Positions 26,201-37,272 of a stretch of DNA of 64,000 nucleotides are shown in pieces; within the stretch, counting starts at the first letter, position 1, and each line of letters begins with the position of its first letter. Location of the stretch: assembly GCF_947623445.1 (NCBI RefSeq), contig NC_135241.1, positions 24,492,501 to 24,556,500 on the forward strand, written 5' to 3'. The translations under genes and the position numbers were made by a program. This DNA is from Clavelina lepadiformis. Lineage: Eukaryota > Chordata > Ascidiacea > Aplousobranchia > Clavelinidae. Below the pieces are notes generated by a model, which saw nothing but the letters and a program-made list of their open reading frames with translations, did not search any database and was not told the origin of the DNA.

Positions 26201-26496
26201 CTTCATGGAAAGAATCCTTGAGATGTTTTTTGTTTTCTACGATTTGCTTCTTAGCGCTTGAATTCGATGTATTGACACAGCAACATAGATATCTTATCAA
26301 GCAAAACGAGATTCAGAAATCAAGCTTTATGATATAATGCTTCTATCGACAGGGTGTGGCTTTAATCGCTGGCGCCCTCATGGCATGTTGCACGTGTGGC
26401 GGCTCGGATGATTCTGACGACATGGGAGGTTACAAGTACAACTACAAGCCACCAGCAGCTGGCAAGCCTGCTGCCCGCAACACTGAGTACGTGTGA
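20044..26496 (+). CDS. Claudin family tight-junction protein locus with duplicated coding exons
   Basis: Claudins are four-pass membrane proteins that form paracellular barriers and pores. The locus reads as exon 1a (20044-20269), 1b (23165-23393), 2a (24248-24406), 2b (24612-24776), 3a (25572-25705), 3b (25754-25884) and a single exon 4 (26353-26496). Any path 1-2-3-4 is in frame; 1b-2a-3b-4 gives 220 residues, a usual claudin length. Exons 1a and 1b both carry TM1 and the claudin signature W...GLWxRC...C in extracellular loop 1. Exons 2a and 2b carry TM2 and the start of TM3 (MMCLA in both). Exons 3a and 3b carry the rest of TM3 and loop 2 (SVTWYAVDVVRDF / SVSWYASDVVREF). Exon 4 carries TM4 (GVALIAGALMACCTCGG) and a tail ending NTEYV, a typical PDZ-binding end. 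The orthologous vertebrate claudin cannot be named. Confidence 0.93.
20397..21013. repeat. interleaved tandem duplication in claudin intron 1a
   Basis: Block A (20397-20540, beginning TTTCATATCGTACAGTACAA) recurs at about 20652-20795. Block B (about 20571-20641, with AAAATATTGTATGTGGTATA) recurs at about 20930-21013. The order A-B-A'-B' shows a direct duplication of roughly 250-350 bp that has since diverged. The sequence is extremely AT-rich and non-coding. Confidence 0.8.
23165..23393 (+). CDS. Claudin alternative first coding exon 1b
   Basis: The ATG at 23165 begins MASGGIAYVGCFLSFLAV. SQSN, EGLWLRCTSP and CDMYDVAIIGLQ align with exon 1a. It ends in phase 1 at a GTGAGA donor, the same phase as exon 1a, so either can join exon 2a or 2b. 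Confidence 0.9.
24248..24406 (+). CDS. Claudin exon 2a (TM2 and start of TM3)
   Basis: It is 159 nt, phase 1 at both ends. AAIQGLRTMMCLAGILSLLG and LNEKKKVLTLRIAGLM match the claudin LQAARALM...TM2...K...TM3 region. Confidence 0.9.
24612..24776 (+). CDS. Claudin exon 2b (duplicate of 2a)
   Basis: It is 165 nt, phase 1 at both ends, with CAG acceptor and GTAGAA donor. LTGQRIMMCLATICAVFGL and RVMENSRKSKVW align with exon 2a. The TM3 start is Gly-rich (TGRGGGFLMLFGG). It has diverged but has intact splice sites and an open frame. Confidence 0.85.
25572..25705 (+). CDS. Claudin exon 3a (end of TM3 and extracellular loop 2)
   Basis: It is 134 nt, entering in phase 1 and leaving in phase 0. It encodes FASVTWYAVDVVRDFW and YEFGAALYVGWVSS, the loop-2 and TM4-start pattern of claudins. 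Confidence 0.9.
25754..25884 (+). CDS. Claudin exon 3b (duplicate of 3a)
   Basis: It is 131 nt, phase 1 in and phase 0 out, with IASVSWYASDVVREF and YEFGSALYIGWVSG. Only 48 bp separate it from exon 3a. Including both exons would shift the frame, so they should be mutually exclusive. Confidence 0.9.
26353..26496 (+). CDS. Claudin common last exon 4
   Basis: It encodes TM4, a CCTCGG juxtamembrane cysteine cluster (usual palmitoylation region of claudins) and a short cytoplasmic tail with YKYNYKPPAAGKPA, ending EYV. It is the only terminal exon found, so every isoform should share this tail. Confidence 0.92.
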   Translation, partial: GVALIAGALMACCTCGGSDDSDDMGGYKYNYKPPAAGKPAARNTEYV

Positions 26497-26514
26497 AGAG
26501 GCGGAAAGAGCTTA

Positions 26515-26520
26515 AATAAA
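26515..26520 (+). terminator. claudin polyadenylation signal, proximal
   Basis: AATAAA lies 19 bp after the stop codon. A second AATAAA lies at 27141-27146, so the 3' UTR may be about 40 or about 670 nt. Confidence 0.5.
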
Positions 26521-28600
26521 TTCAAACATTTTCTGGAAACAGTTTGTGCTGAAAGAAACCCAAATCCAGCGCTTAGCTGAGTTTTATCAACTACCGAAAT
26601 TGTTTCTTTTTCTATGTTCTGTCTCATTGTACAAATTTAATTCTTAAAATCGTATTCAGCTTCATCTTAGTTTGTTTTAAAGAATTTGTTCAGCTGAAAA
26701 AAGTAAGTGGCTTAGTATTGGTTTTGTTTCAATGTATAATGTATTTAATCAATTCAAATGTTTCACAAGTCAAAATGTTTGTTTTGTATTTATAGTCACA
26801 ATAACGAAAATTTTTACCAATTATTACGTACATAGTTTGATACAAAACGCTTGTCTTGAAAACAATAAGCTTAGAGGTAATGTTTCAAACCGATTGCGAG
26901 TTTTAAATAACTGACAAACTGTTGCCGAGCCAGAATTATTGGACTCGGATGAGTTTTGCGCATCTTGTAATTTTAAAGCGAATTTGCTGTGAATTTTGTG
27001 GCGTTTGGAAGATTAATTTGTTTAATTTGATTTGGCAATTGTTTGTTTAGGTCCAAGTTACTGTAAGTTGACTTACTTGTAACTAACCTGACGCCCACTT
27101 GGACTTTCTTTTTGATCGTAGACATGCTAAAAGACTTGTAAATAAAACCAGTATTTGTAAAATGACTGCGAACGTGAACTCACATTGACCCTTTACTTTT
27201 ATATGACGTCATTGACAAGGTTATTATCATGACATGGAACGATTTGAATTTGAAAAAGATTAAACAGATAACACTATAAAGAATAAGTTAATGGATTTTT
27301 CGTTACAAAACACGCGCTCTAATCCACGATGTTCATATTATTATTACAGAACAATGCATGGCAACCACCAATATAATTATCACATCCTTGTATCAAACGA
27401 TCGTGCGGAAATCTGCCAAACTATAATAACTGCAGCACCGTAGGCCTACATAGAGTAGGCTAAGCAACGATGGAGAGGATAAATTATCCCGCGCACTGAT
27501 GGTGGGCCCTTTGCCGATTTTAAATACAATAACTTAATTTAAAAATAATAATAACAACGTAAACCAAATATAAACTTTTTGTTAATCAGCTCCAATCAAA
27601 ACTCTATTTCGTGACGTATTTTCACCAAAACATTCTCTTTCGAGAACAAACTGAGAAAAAAACTTTGTGATTCGCGTAAAATGTAAGTAAAATTGTTATT
27701 TTTGTTTTGGTGCTGAGCAGCGTGGAGTCCAGTGCAATCGCATCGGCCTGTACAGTATGACGAACCACCAATGTGGACAAGCGTTCTAGTGACAACCGGA
27801 AAATGTAATTATGACGGAACAGGCAAAAACAAATCCGTTTAATTTGTCTTGTCTTACATTCGCTTAAGTCAGGCACGTTCAACCTTTTTCACTGGAGGGC
27901 CAAATACAAAATTTTGAATGACAACGCGGGCCACATGATTTTTTCAGAAAAAATTAGTATCATAAAACGACTTTCCTATGCAGTTTATATAGTTAAGAAA
28001 TAGATTTAATGTAGTCCACGACACGAAAATTTCCATTGCTTTGATGTAAACTGCATCAAATAGTGATGGCTAGTATGAACTTCTAACATTTTGCTGAGCA
28101 CCACGCGGGCCGCTTGGAACAACCTGGCGGGCCACACTGCGGCCCGCGGGCCACTGGTTGCACATGTCTGGCTTAAGTCAATAAGACGTAATTTAAGCTT
28201 GGTGATGTGAACATACGACAACCGCTGTAATTTACAACTGTTTCCTGTTCTGCAAAATACTATCAATTGTGATGTCACAAGCAGTTCTTTATTTGCATCA
28301 AAAGCATGAAGCTTGTAAGAAAAGTGGTGATATCAATGCTAAATGAAGCAGAAATTTGTCTGAATTTAGCAAGAAGCTGTCACGGTCAGTTCTTGATCAA
28401 CATGTTATGACGATGGAGCCAAAAGCTAAGAAATTGTTTTCCTTAAATATTGGTCCACACAAGACATAATACGGCGCAAACAATGCATTGTGTGGTTTAT
28501 GTTTTTTAAACAAAATTTAAACCATGTATTTATTCAATTATTCAGCATAAACAAATGAGCATCATTTCTTTTAAAATACTTCAACGAAAATCCTCTCCCA
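26521..28600. other. claudin 3' flank and intergenic region
   Basis: It contains the distal AATAAA at 27141-27146, the hAT MITE at 27870-28170 and otherwise AT-rich sequence without a supported gene. Confidence 0.6.
27870..28170. mobile_element. hAT-type MITE with 8-bp target duplication
   Basis: The termini are CAGGCACGTTCAACC and GGTTGCACATGTCTG, giving 15-bp inverted repeats with two mismatches. Perfect direct repeats GCTTAAGT flank it at 27862-27869 and 28171-28178. The interior is GC-rich near the right end (GCGGCCCGCGGGCC) and non-coding, 301 bp in all. The layout is that of the 703-1030 element but the termini differ, so it is a related but distinct hAT family. Confidence 0.9.
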
Positions 28601-28669
28601 AGATGAAAGAATGGAAGCTTGCCATCAGCCGGAGGATTTCAAACGGCATCTGAAGATAATTCCAGCCTC

Positions 28670-28936
28670 CTACTCGGAGCTGACTTCTGGGAGTCTTCTC
28701 CTTCGCCTAAGAGCGTCCATATTCCTCCTCAACTGCGCGAGTTCTGCATCAATTTCCTCTCCCTGCCTCCTAGCAGATTCCAAACGTTCCGCCGCGGTAT
28801 CAAGTCTTCCACGGATCGCCAGAACATCTCGCTGGAGAGACTCACTCCTCCTCCTCACCGTGGTGGCGAGGTTGTGGACGCGCGCGATGATCGCGTGGAC
28901 GTTGCTATGGTAAAGAGAATCGCTATCCTGTCGCAT
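28670..28936 (-). CDS. Small coiled-coil protein, unidentified
   Basis: This is a single-exon frame of 88 residues from an ATG at 28934-28936, with an in-frame stop about 20 codons upstream. The chain is almost entirely heptad-like: VHNLATTVRRRSESL, RLDTAAERLESARRQ and IDAELAQLRRNMDALRRRRR. Regular hydrophobic spacing and high Arg/Glu content indicate a coiled coil. The region is much richer in GC than its surroundings. Helical adaptor subunits such as those of BLOC-1/BORC are similar in size and style, but no specific match is recognised. An antisense plus-strand frame (28619-28984) overlaps it and has lower-complexity, less protein-like content. It could also be the last exon of a longer gene. 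Confidence 0.5.
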   Translation of the reverse strand: MRQDSDSLYHSNVHAIIARVHNLATTVRRRSESLQRDVLAIRGRLDTAAERLESARRQGEEIDAELAQLRRNMDALRRRRRLPEVSSE

Positions 28937-29459
28937 CTCAACCTCCGAATCTTCCTCAAAAGCTCGGAGTCAATTTCGACTTAAACTGACCGATCAAGAG
29001 GAAATCTCCGTTTTATAATCACTCAACTCGATGCGTCAAATAACGCGCCAATGACGAATATTCGCTTGGCTTTTGTGACGTCATAATCCGTATGCTAATC
29101 GTCATGGCACAGAAACTGTGACGTAAAAATGATCACAATGAAAAACGTAAAAAATATTGCAGCCACGTGACTTAGAGCGACAACTGTCCCGTTCAACGCA
29201 ATAATTGGCTTTGTGACGCATGAAGGCGTTTTATTTCAAGACGTTTACAAGATAATGCAGCTAGTTTATAAAAGTTGTGTTAACAGAAAGACGTTCTCTG
29301 CAAGGTGCGGCATCGAAGCTTGAACGGACGCATTGGCAGCTGCAGAAGTCATTCCGGTAAAGATGTGGCAAAACTTTATAAACATGTCCAAGCTAATAAC
29401 AGCGCAAACAATAATCGACTGGTATCCAGCAGTTCTTCCCATCGCGGTCAATTATGACG

Positions 29460-32400
29460 TCAGTATCTCTCTTGTTTTATTCCCATGTAACCGCGACCCC
29501 CGCCTCGACCTCTACCGCCACCTGGTGAATGTTTATAGAATTAAGTTGCTGAAGGTGAAATAAGCGATGACTTGTAGAGCCAAGAACTGTAGGTTACGAA
29601 GTGTGGTTACTACAGTTATATTGGCAAAGCATATTCATTGGTAAAATTGCATGTTCACTTGTTATGAATTATGATACTTCTTCATCTTTTGGAAATAGAA
29701 TAACAACCAAATTACAACAGTGATAGACAAATCCAACACAGAGAAGCGTGAACTCACGTCTGCGTCCTCCTCCTCCTCCTCGCATATTCCTGGGCGGTGC
29801 TCCACCACCGTTGCCGGGTCCTCGCATGAAGAGTTCGATGTAGCGGTGGGCTGCAACATCCGGGTGATTAGTTCTCGCTACTGATTGATACAGAGCGAGA
29901 TGATCTTTGATACTTACTCATAGTTGCTCCGTCCTTCTGCATGGCGGCCTGCGCATCTTGGTGGGACGCAAACTCCACGTCCGCTTCCCCCGAGACTCTT
30001 CCGTCGCGCCCGTATTCGCGGTGGATGCGCACCGGGACTATCGGTGAGAAAAACTGGAAGATATTGATACTGTGATCACGATTTTATAGCTGTTTCGAAC
30101 ACACGACAAAATAGGCGACGATATACCAGAGGTGATCCACTCACATTGCTTATGTCGTCATCACTCGCTTTGAATGGCAAACCACGAAGGTGGATGACAT
30201 ACTGGGATCCCAATCCTCCGTGATCCTCGTAATATTCTTCGTCCTCCGCGTACTCATCGTAGTGGTCGTTGTAATCACCGCCATAGTTTCTTCCACCACC
30301 TCCATAAGACTGCTAAGATATAAAGAAGTGTTGAAAAGATTTGTCGTAAATTAAGTTCCCTTTGTCCTGTGCTGCTTGCATGACGTTCAGAGAGAAAAAC
30401 AACAAAATGAAAAAAATCAAGAAGAGAACGGTTGGAGAAAATAATCACATTGTAAACGACCAGTTGAACTCCCACTTGACATACATATGATACTAATTGT
30501 TGTGACCACAGAAACATTAATCCGATTTCAATGTCGATGTTTATACAAATAGTTGAACTCCTTCTTAATCTGCGTGTGATTTGGAATGTACCACAAGCAT
30601 GCAAAGAAAATAACGAAGCACTAACTTCGTGCCAAAATAAATACATAAATCTTGGGATTATTTATCAATTAAGTCCGGATGTTAATGAGCTCCTCACCTT
30701 CATTCCTCCTCTGCCTCGACCTCGGTATCTTGCTGTTCCGTAACCGGGATCATTCCATGAGTAATCTTCCTCCTCATAATCGTCTTCATAGTAATCACCG
30801 CCTCCGTAACCGCCTCCTACAGCAAATAACGTCATAAGTAGACCATATGATGGTGATAAAGTCGTGGAGTTCACATTAATGATAACTTGAATTCAATGAG
30901 TGATACGACACAAAATTCAAATGTTTAGTAACATAACTAGTAGTAGTAGTAACTAACGCTAAGTATTTCTGTTGGACTTGATGCAAAAATTCACTGAAAA
31001 TAGCTTAACTTGACCTTTACCTTCTTGACAATCTTCTTGCAACAAGTCATAAAAAATTCATAAAGAGTCAGTAAGTGTTATGTCAGAAACGCATAACTTA
31101 ACTTAACATAACTTCTGGCAGAAGTGCACATGTAAAGACACAATGTAGACTTACCCCCACCATATCCCATCCTTCCTCCCCGGGCACCAAATCGTCCGCC
31201 CCTAATGCCTCTTGCCATTCGAGGGCGATCATAAGGACTTGGACGTCCTCCTCGTCCAAACGAGCGATCGTATTCACCCAAAGCTTGGTTTAATTCACGT
31301 CGGTTACTTTTGAATATTTCAATGTATCTGAAATTATAGATCGAGTGTAAGTCTAATTGCCAAAAAGTGACTTTAAAGCTCACACGTGTCTACTTCATGA
31401 ACAACAGTCTGCATAACACAGATCTCCCAGTTCCCCATAGCACTAAACTTCATGTTGCTAACATTATTTCTCCATAAACTTAAGCCAATACCAGCCACTG
31501 TTAGAGTAAGGTTTCCCATATTGATACAACTAATCCACAAATACACATCACTTCTTTAGATAGATAGACAAATACGACCTGTTTGCTTCATAATTACAAA
31601 AGTTGAGTCATTACAAATATCATTATACAGATATTAAAAGTTTCCAATAAAAGATATTACAAAGAATTTTATGAGAGTTAGCATCATCCAAACAGGCTAC
31701 GTTCTATCTACCCAGCTAAAAATAAGCCAAGTGCATTATTTCAAGCACAAACCTCCCAGCTTAACGGCCCGCATGGCCCACCCCCCAACCAACCTGTGCC
31801 CGATCTTCTGCTTGTGTTTTGCGAGAGCCCCCTCCGCACAATGCTGCGTTGAAAACTCAACGTACGCCTCCCCCGTGCTTCTCCCGTTATCATCAAGAGG
31901 TAAAACGATACCATTAGGAATAATCTCCATACCTTCAACAGTTGAACATTGACTATGGCCACTGCCCTTTGCTATTTCACAACCAACTTTACAATTCAGT
32001 TAATAAAAAACAATGCTGTTGTTAAAATTCATTTACAAATTGGACCACTTAATTCAGAAGTGTTCAAAAAACAATTCCAAGGTGTCAAATGCTTAATTTT
32101 TTTAGTTTTTATTCACTGCAATAAGAGCAGTGGTAAAGCACATTGCCCAAAATCAATGTTCAATTCAACACGAGCTGACTCCCCAGCCCACCACCGGAAC
32201 CCAACCCTGATAAAATACCCCTGAAAAGCAGAACATGTTTAGCTCTGAAGACCTTAAACAATAAACAGGAACAAGCTTCAACGACTCTTTTCACCATAGA
32301 CACATAAACCCCCTGAAAATAGAACTTCCAGTCCACTGTACATTATGGTCGATAACTATCTACGGCTGTCCACAAAACAAAATCAGATTTAAACATTAAT

Positions 32401-33678
32401 TTGAGTTTCCTGTTTACTTTGGTTGAAATTTTGTCCACCAGAGATGAGAGACGCACGATGACCACCACCCAATTAGCGACATTTAAACAAAGAATTAGTG
32501 ATTACGACACAACAATCCACAAGCTTAGGTCAAATCATTTTGTTATATTTCTACCAGGAACCAGTGTTACTAATTTTGTAACACAGTGAATTAGATTAAA
32601 CAAAGCCCTATTATTATTAAACAAGTAGCTTTGTTTCACCAAAATCAACAGCTTATCTCAAGAACACACTGGAATTGCACTGATTTTATGTAAGCAGATA
32701 AGATTGTAAGTTTGCAACCTAACACCAACCTGAAAAGAATTGAGCTATTTCTTCTTTTGTGCACTGATAGGGAAGTCCCCTCATGCGAATAATGAACCCT
32801 CCTACATGACTGGTTTCATACTGGCCATCCCCGCTTCGGTTCAACACATATTCCATTTCGTTAACACTCGACGAAAACACTGAGAAAAATTTAGAAGACG
32901 TCATTATTTGATACTATGTCAAGTATTTTCAGTTCATATTCACATGAGCATCAGCAGTAACAACAAATAATCAGACGTATAACCAAGATATGTAACAGAA
33001 GTTCAGCAATAATCAACTGTGGGCAACAACAGTGACTATAACGGGACAATATACTTCAACAATTTTATAAATGTTATTGTTGTTATGTTAATGTTATGTT
33101 TAGAAAATGCTTAGTTTAAAGCTTAGCTTAGTTTAGATCGTATCATATTGTTTCTATATCACTGCGAACTGTGCGAAGCTGATTACGGCACAAAAAGAAC
33201 ATGTTTCTATTTGAGCGCAGTGGGCTGTTATTCCTACCTTCAATGTAGCGCTTTCCCATTGAACAATGATCTTTATCGAGACAAGCGTTGGCATCTTCTT
33301 GACAAGTCACTTCAACGTAAGCTTCGCCACTTGGTCGACCTTCTTTTGTGAAAGTTCTAGAAAAATTTAAACAACACTCATTTACAGTAGTAAGTTAGCA
33401 AGGACAATACACAACAACAGCATAGTATTGTGGATCATTTATAACAACAAACATTTAAAGTATATTGCATAAATATGACTGGTTACAATCGGCAGCTTAA
33501 TGCAATGATCATGTTTTCATAGCGACAAAAACCGTCTCAACCAAATAACCCACCTCCTTATCCCATCTGCACACCCAACCACCTCACAGCAGAGGAATTC
33601 CATGATTTGGTCGTCGGTTGCGGAATAGGGGAGACCCCGAAGCCTGACCACAAACCTGTTGTCGGAGCTTCTATTCAT
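29460..33678 (-). CDS. hnRNP H/F-family RNA-binding protein
   Basis: hnRNP H/F proteins bind G-rich RNA through quasi-RRMs and control splicing and polyadenylation. Ten exons, at about 33554-33678, 33238-33356, 32730-32879, 31794-31932, 31155-31327, 30698-30816, 30145-30309, 29918-30053, 29758-29850 and 29460-29523, encode about 427 residues. RRM1 has [17 protein letters not shown] and [12 protein letters not shown]2 has [35 protein letters not shown] and [15 protein letters not shown]3 has [35 protein letters not shown] and RYIELFM. The order and the glycine-rich linker after RRM2 match vertebrate HNRNPH. The linker is unusual in two Tyr/Asp/Glu-rich runs ([22 protein letters not shown]). 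The C-terminus is a compact RGG tail ([12 protein letters not shown]) ending QERY, unlike the long Gly/Tyr tail of HNRNPH1. Confidence 0.93.
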
Positions 33679-34439
33679 GGTTTAATTTATTATCACTTTT
33701 ATAATGAGAATAATCAATCTAGCTTGGTACCAGGCCAGCAATGATAAAACTAGGCTAAAAAGATTGAGCATTAGCTTTGTACAGGTTAAACAAATGGTCC
33801 AACAGGAAGGTTTATAGTTTGCATGGTTTAAACAAAAGATTACAAAAATGCAGACCAGCACTGCTAATATTGCAAGAGATGATTCTGCAATCTTGACAAT
33901 TTTTATGCAAACATTGTGTGGGATAACAGAACTTTTTTAAGGGATCTATCTGCAGTTTGAGAAAGTGAACATTTTTCAATTGCCCACACATAAAAATGTG
34001 AATCATGAAAACACTTAACTACTCTCTTGTTTTTAAACTGCCTGTCTTAAATCATTTCACCTTAAGTAAACGGTACAGGGCTTCCTCTATATACACGAGC
34101 TATAACTGAACAGTGGCTAGTAAGTGGCCCAGTTACGAATATTTGCTGTAATGTATGCCCAGTAATGACTACTACTAGATAATTCAATAAGTGGTAAATA
34201 AACAGTCGTCCGGAACATTCGGGCCATGGTTGAAATCGATGAAAAAACATTTTCACCTAAAACAATGCAGTGTGATAGGGATCGCCTGCTAACCACGAAT
34301 AACATGTACTCTTTGGGTTTTAAGAGCTTTTGAGTGTTATACACTGCTGAGTGGTGTAGACTCGGTGCTAGTTTGGCCATATATATAAGCACCTGCACGC
34401 ATGAGATTTATCAAGAAGCACAACAAACTTTATTATCCC

Positions 34440-34510
34440 TATGCTTATTTTCAATAAATAAACAAACCTTTGAGGCTTTAACGCAAGACATCACGCCAAA
34501 GTTTTCGTCT
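34440..34510 (-). repeat. repeat family C, inverted copy
   Basis: AATAAATAAACAAACC followed by TTTGAGGCTTTAACGC matches the reverse complement of the units at 59240-59380 and 59400-59590, with moderate divergence. Confidence 0.5.
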
Positions 34511-35237
34511 TCGTACGAATGATTTCTTGTCGTAAACAGCCATATAACGGTACTTTACTATCACCCATCACTCTGTATTAGGCCTAGGCATGTTCTCTAT
34601 AAGCTGTTGGCCATACTATCCTGGTGTATTTTGTTAACCCAAACTTTGTTTACAGGCTAGCTTTTTCATAATCTGTAGGCCTATGCTTAACGGCATAATT
34701 TATTGTTTATTCTGGTTTATCACGTTTAAATTCATACGACGCCGTCCCTGTCGTAATTGATCACGGTAAAAACCGTTAAAGCTGTACCAGTCCCTGATCG
34801 CCGAAGAGCTTTATAAAGCTATAAAGCTTATAAAGATAAATCTAAAGTAGATAAAGATTAAGCAATTAAATCACAAAAATTCAAGTTTTCATACAAAAAA
34901 AAGTTTTTAAAAAACCGTGGAAACAAACATTAGTGATTCACTGTACCGCGTTCTTTATTTCTTTTCAGTGCACCAACTTGCGCTTTTTCTTGCATTGAAA
35001 ACCATAAGACTTGAAATGATTTCTTTGCAAATGTGATAAAACACGGTAGGATCTTACACGGGGTCCGCGAGTAGTGGAGTACCGCGACTGCTTAAGCCTT
35101 AAGCAAAAGCAAGTACCGCGAGATTCCATCGAAATACCATTTCTCCTTGTGGTTAATCGACTTGTTACAGTTTCGGTAGAAATATAATTTTAGCGAGCAA
35201 AACCCCACTGCAAACAAGCAAAAGTTCATAATACCAC

Positions 35238-35430
35238 TCCTGGTGAACAGTCTTAAACGAAAAATAAAAAAAACAAATAAAAATTCTGTTACGATCCGCA
35301 CTTGCAAAAAGCCCAGCTCGGTAACTTCAGCTTTAGCAATGAAAAATCATCACAGCGTTTTAAGTCGTGGTAAGACTCTCCTCAGTCCGAGAATAAAGAT
35401 TATCACACCAAATGTAACCAAATGGCAACA
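35238..35430. repeat. SINE-like family B, long copy
   Basis: CTGGTGAACAGTCTTAAAC, AAAACAAATAAAA, CTTGCAAAAAGCCCAGCTCG and CTCAGTCCGAGAATAAAG occur in the same order as in 42960-43160. A short antisense frame through it (35350-35604) looks like an artefact of the repeat. Confidence 0.7.
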
Positions 35431-36561
35431 ACTAATAATGGTTAGCGCGGCCTCTAAGCCATACATTAAATAATAGTTGTCCGAGAAATAGTCGATTAAC
35501 GCCCACCGAGAGCACGAAATTGTGGTTGGGCACCCATGAGACTGCAGGTAGGCATGAGAATCAATTACATTCGGCTTCCCTTTTTCTTTAACTAAAATCT
35601 TCACCAGCAGGCTTGAGCGTTTGTATATGCAGGTTGCACTCGATCAAAAAATAAAAATAGCGAAAAGTGTGATGTAATTAGCAAAACTACGAAAACCGAG
35701 CTACTGAAATCTACTCCAGAGACTTGAATGTATTTGAATTCTTGCACCATTTCCTGTACACATTTAATGAAAGGTCTTTTCTTCTAAGCTGCCTGTCTAC
35801 TCGTTTATACATTCCCTCCGAATCCAAACATCAAGAAAGATTTAATTTCCGCAATTTTATTAATTAGGACTATAGATAATGTAATCGGTTTCTATAAAAT
35901 ACAAAGACATATAAGTTAAACGATTTTATGATAAGTAATCGGGGAATGAACTGAACGGTTGCTGAGTTGACTTTATTCCTGAGTCCAATCAAAAGCTGCG
36001 ATTCAATCTTACCTCGGTCACCAAGATATTTAGGGCCAACAAGATGACATTACGTTACGTATATACGTACTGTTGAGCTTTTTCTGATTCACAAGACGAC
36101 TGAGGCTAACTTGAGTCATTTCATCGGCAAACAACAAGTACCCAAGCCAAGGACCTTGTTTTAGGTGGGACGGAAGTTGTTCATTTTGCCGCTAAAAATT
36201 CTGTGCGCTAGGTTGATTCTAGTTATTCTTGTGCAACTTTTTCCACCGTTGGCCTTGTTTACTGTGCGGGGATAGGGATAGCCGCAGGGGTTCTTCTATT
36301 TTATGCGTGCGCCGGTATGACGAGGTAATTGTGTACGACTGTACCGCACATGAGCACATAGTCTTATGCAAACATTCCTACACACGCATGGAAAATAGAG
36401 TGACCCGTACTGTACAGCAATCCGGTGAATTTATGAGTTTGTTTGAAAAAATGTCGTTTTAGGGTAAATTTGCGTTTTAGCTGGCTTACTACTTCCTAGT
36501 GCAGAAATAACATTTTTCGTCTAACAGTAAATTGTTAGAGCTTCTCAAGTAAAATTTGTCT

Positions 36562-37272
36562 ATGGCCAACAACGACTGGAAATTTTCTGTGGAAATTCCT
36601 TTTTTAACAGAAAGACAAGCAACAATCGCTTACAAATCTTTAAAAGTGGATAAAGAACCCAGAAAATCGGGAATCACTCGAAATTTTAGCCTCCGCGGCA
36701 ATATTCTATGTGTGTAAGTTGTCATAAAGTTTCACGTTTTAATTCAAGTGTATGAGAATGAAAAGCTTAACAATCGTTGTTTTTTCGTCTTAAAAAGTAT
36801 GATGTGTTTTTATAAAAGATCAGCATTCAATTGGGTTTGTAGTTTAGTGTGATGGTGTCCCATGTTTATACAAGTTTCTATTATTAACTAATCGTTTTTT
36901 TAAGACAATAGACTTACTTGCTTATTAAACATTACATATGCTACCGCAAATTATCGGAGTTTTTCTGTTATCTCATCTGTCGTTCTCTCCCATTCAGGTT
37001 TTCTTGTGGGAATGCAAATTTAAGTCCAAAGGGATCAAATTAATGCACAAATATAAAATGACGCACTCATGTATATAGCATGTTTTTTAATAAGAATTTT
37101 GATTCATTCATGGCGGGAAGAAAAGTGAAATATTTTTTGCAGAGAGTGGCAAGCTACTGAAGCTCGTATACTGCGCGTGTCTGTAAACTCATTATTTGAA
37201 TTGTTGGCTCTTGTGATTGACACAATTGACCAGTTTGATCCATCGAATCTTGAAGTAAAGGAAGATGCGTAG
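36562..37272 (+). CDS. LAGE3: KEOPS/EKC complex subunit LAGE3 (Pcc1 family)
   Basis: Pcc1/LAGE3 is a small dimerising subunit of the KEOPS complex, which makes the t6A37 modification on tRNAs that read ANN codons. Two exons (36562-36713 and 37143-37272) encode 93 residues, the usual size of the conserved Pcc1 domain. FSVEIPFLTERQATIAYKSL corresponds to LSVPFPTPLEAEIAHGSL in human LAGE3. NILCVEWQATEARILRVSV matches RILVVRWKAEDCRLLRISV, and the final helix NSLFELLALVIDTID matches NFLDQLSLVVRTMQ. The long N-terminal extension of human LAGE3 is absent. The last codons GAT GCG TAG overlap the start codon of MALSU1. No canonical polyadenylation signal was seen between the two genes. Confidence 0.92.

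Larger units (their letters stand above)
33679..36561. other. divergent intergenic region between hnRNP H-like and LAGE3
   Basis: The two genes are head-to-head about 2.9 kb apart. No supported ORF was seen. It carries an inverted copy of repeat family C (about 34440-34510), an ATAAAGCTATAAAGC simple stretch near 34815 and a long copy of SINE-like family B at 35238-35430. Confidence 0.6.

Noticed and set aside
35350-35604. 84-codon minus-strand frame with hydrophobic stretches
   Set aside because: It runs through the family B repeat and is best explained by it.
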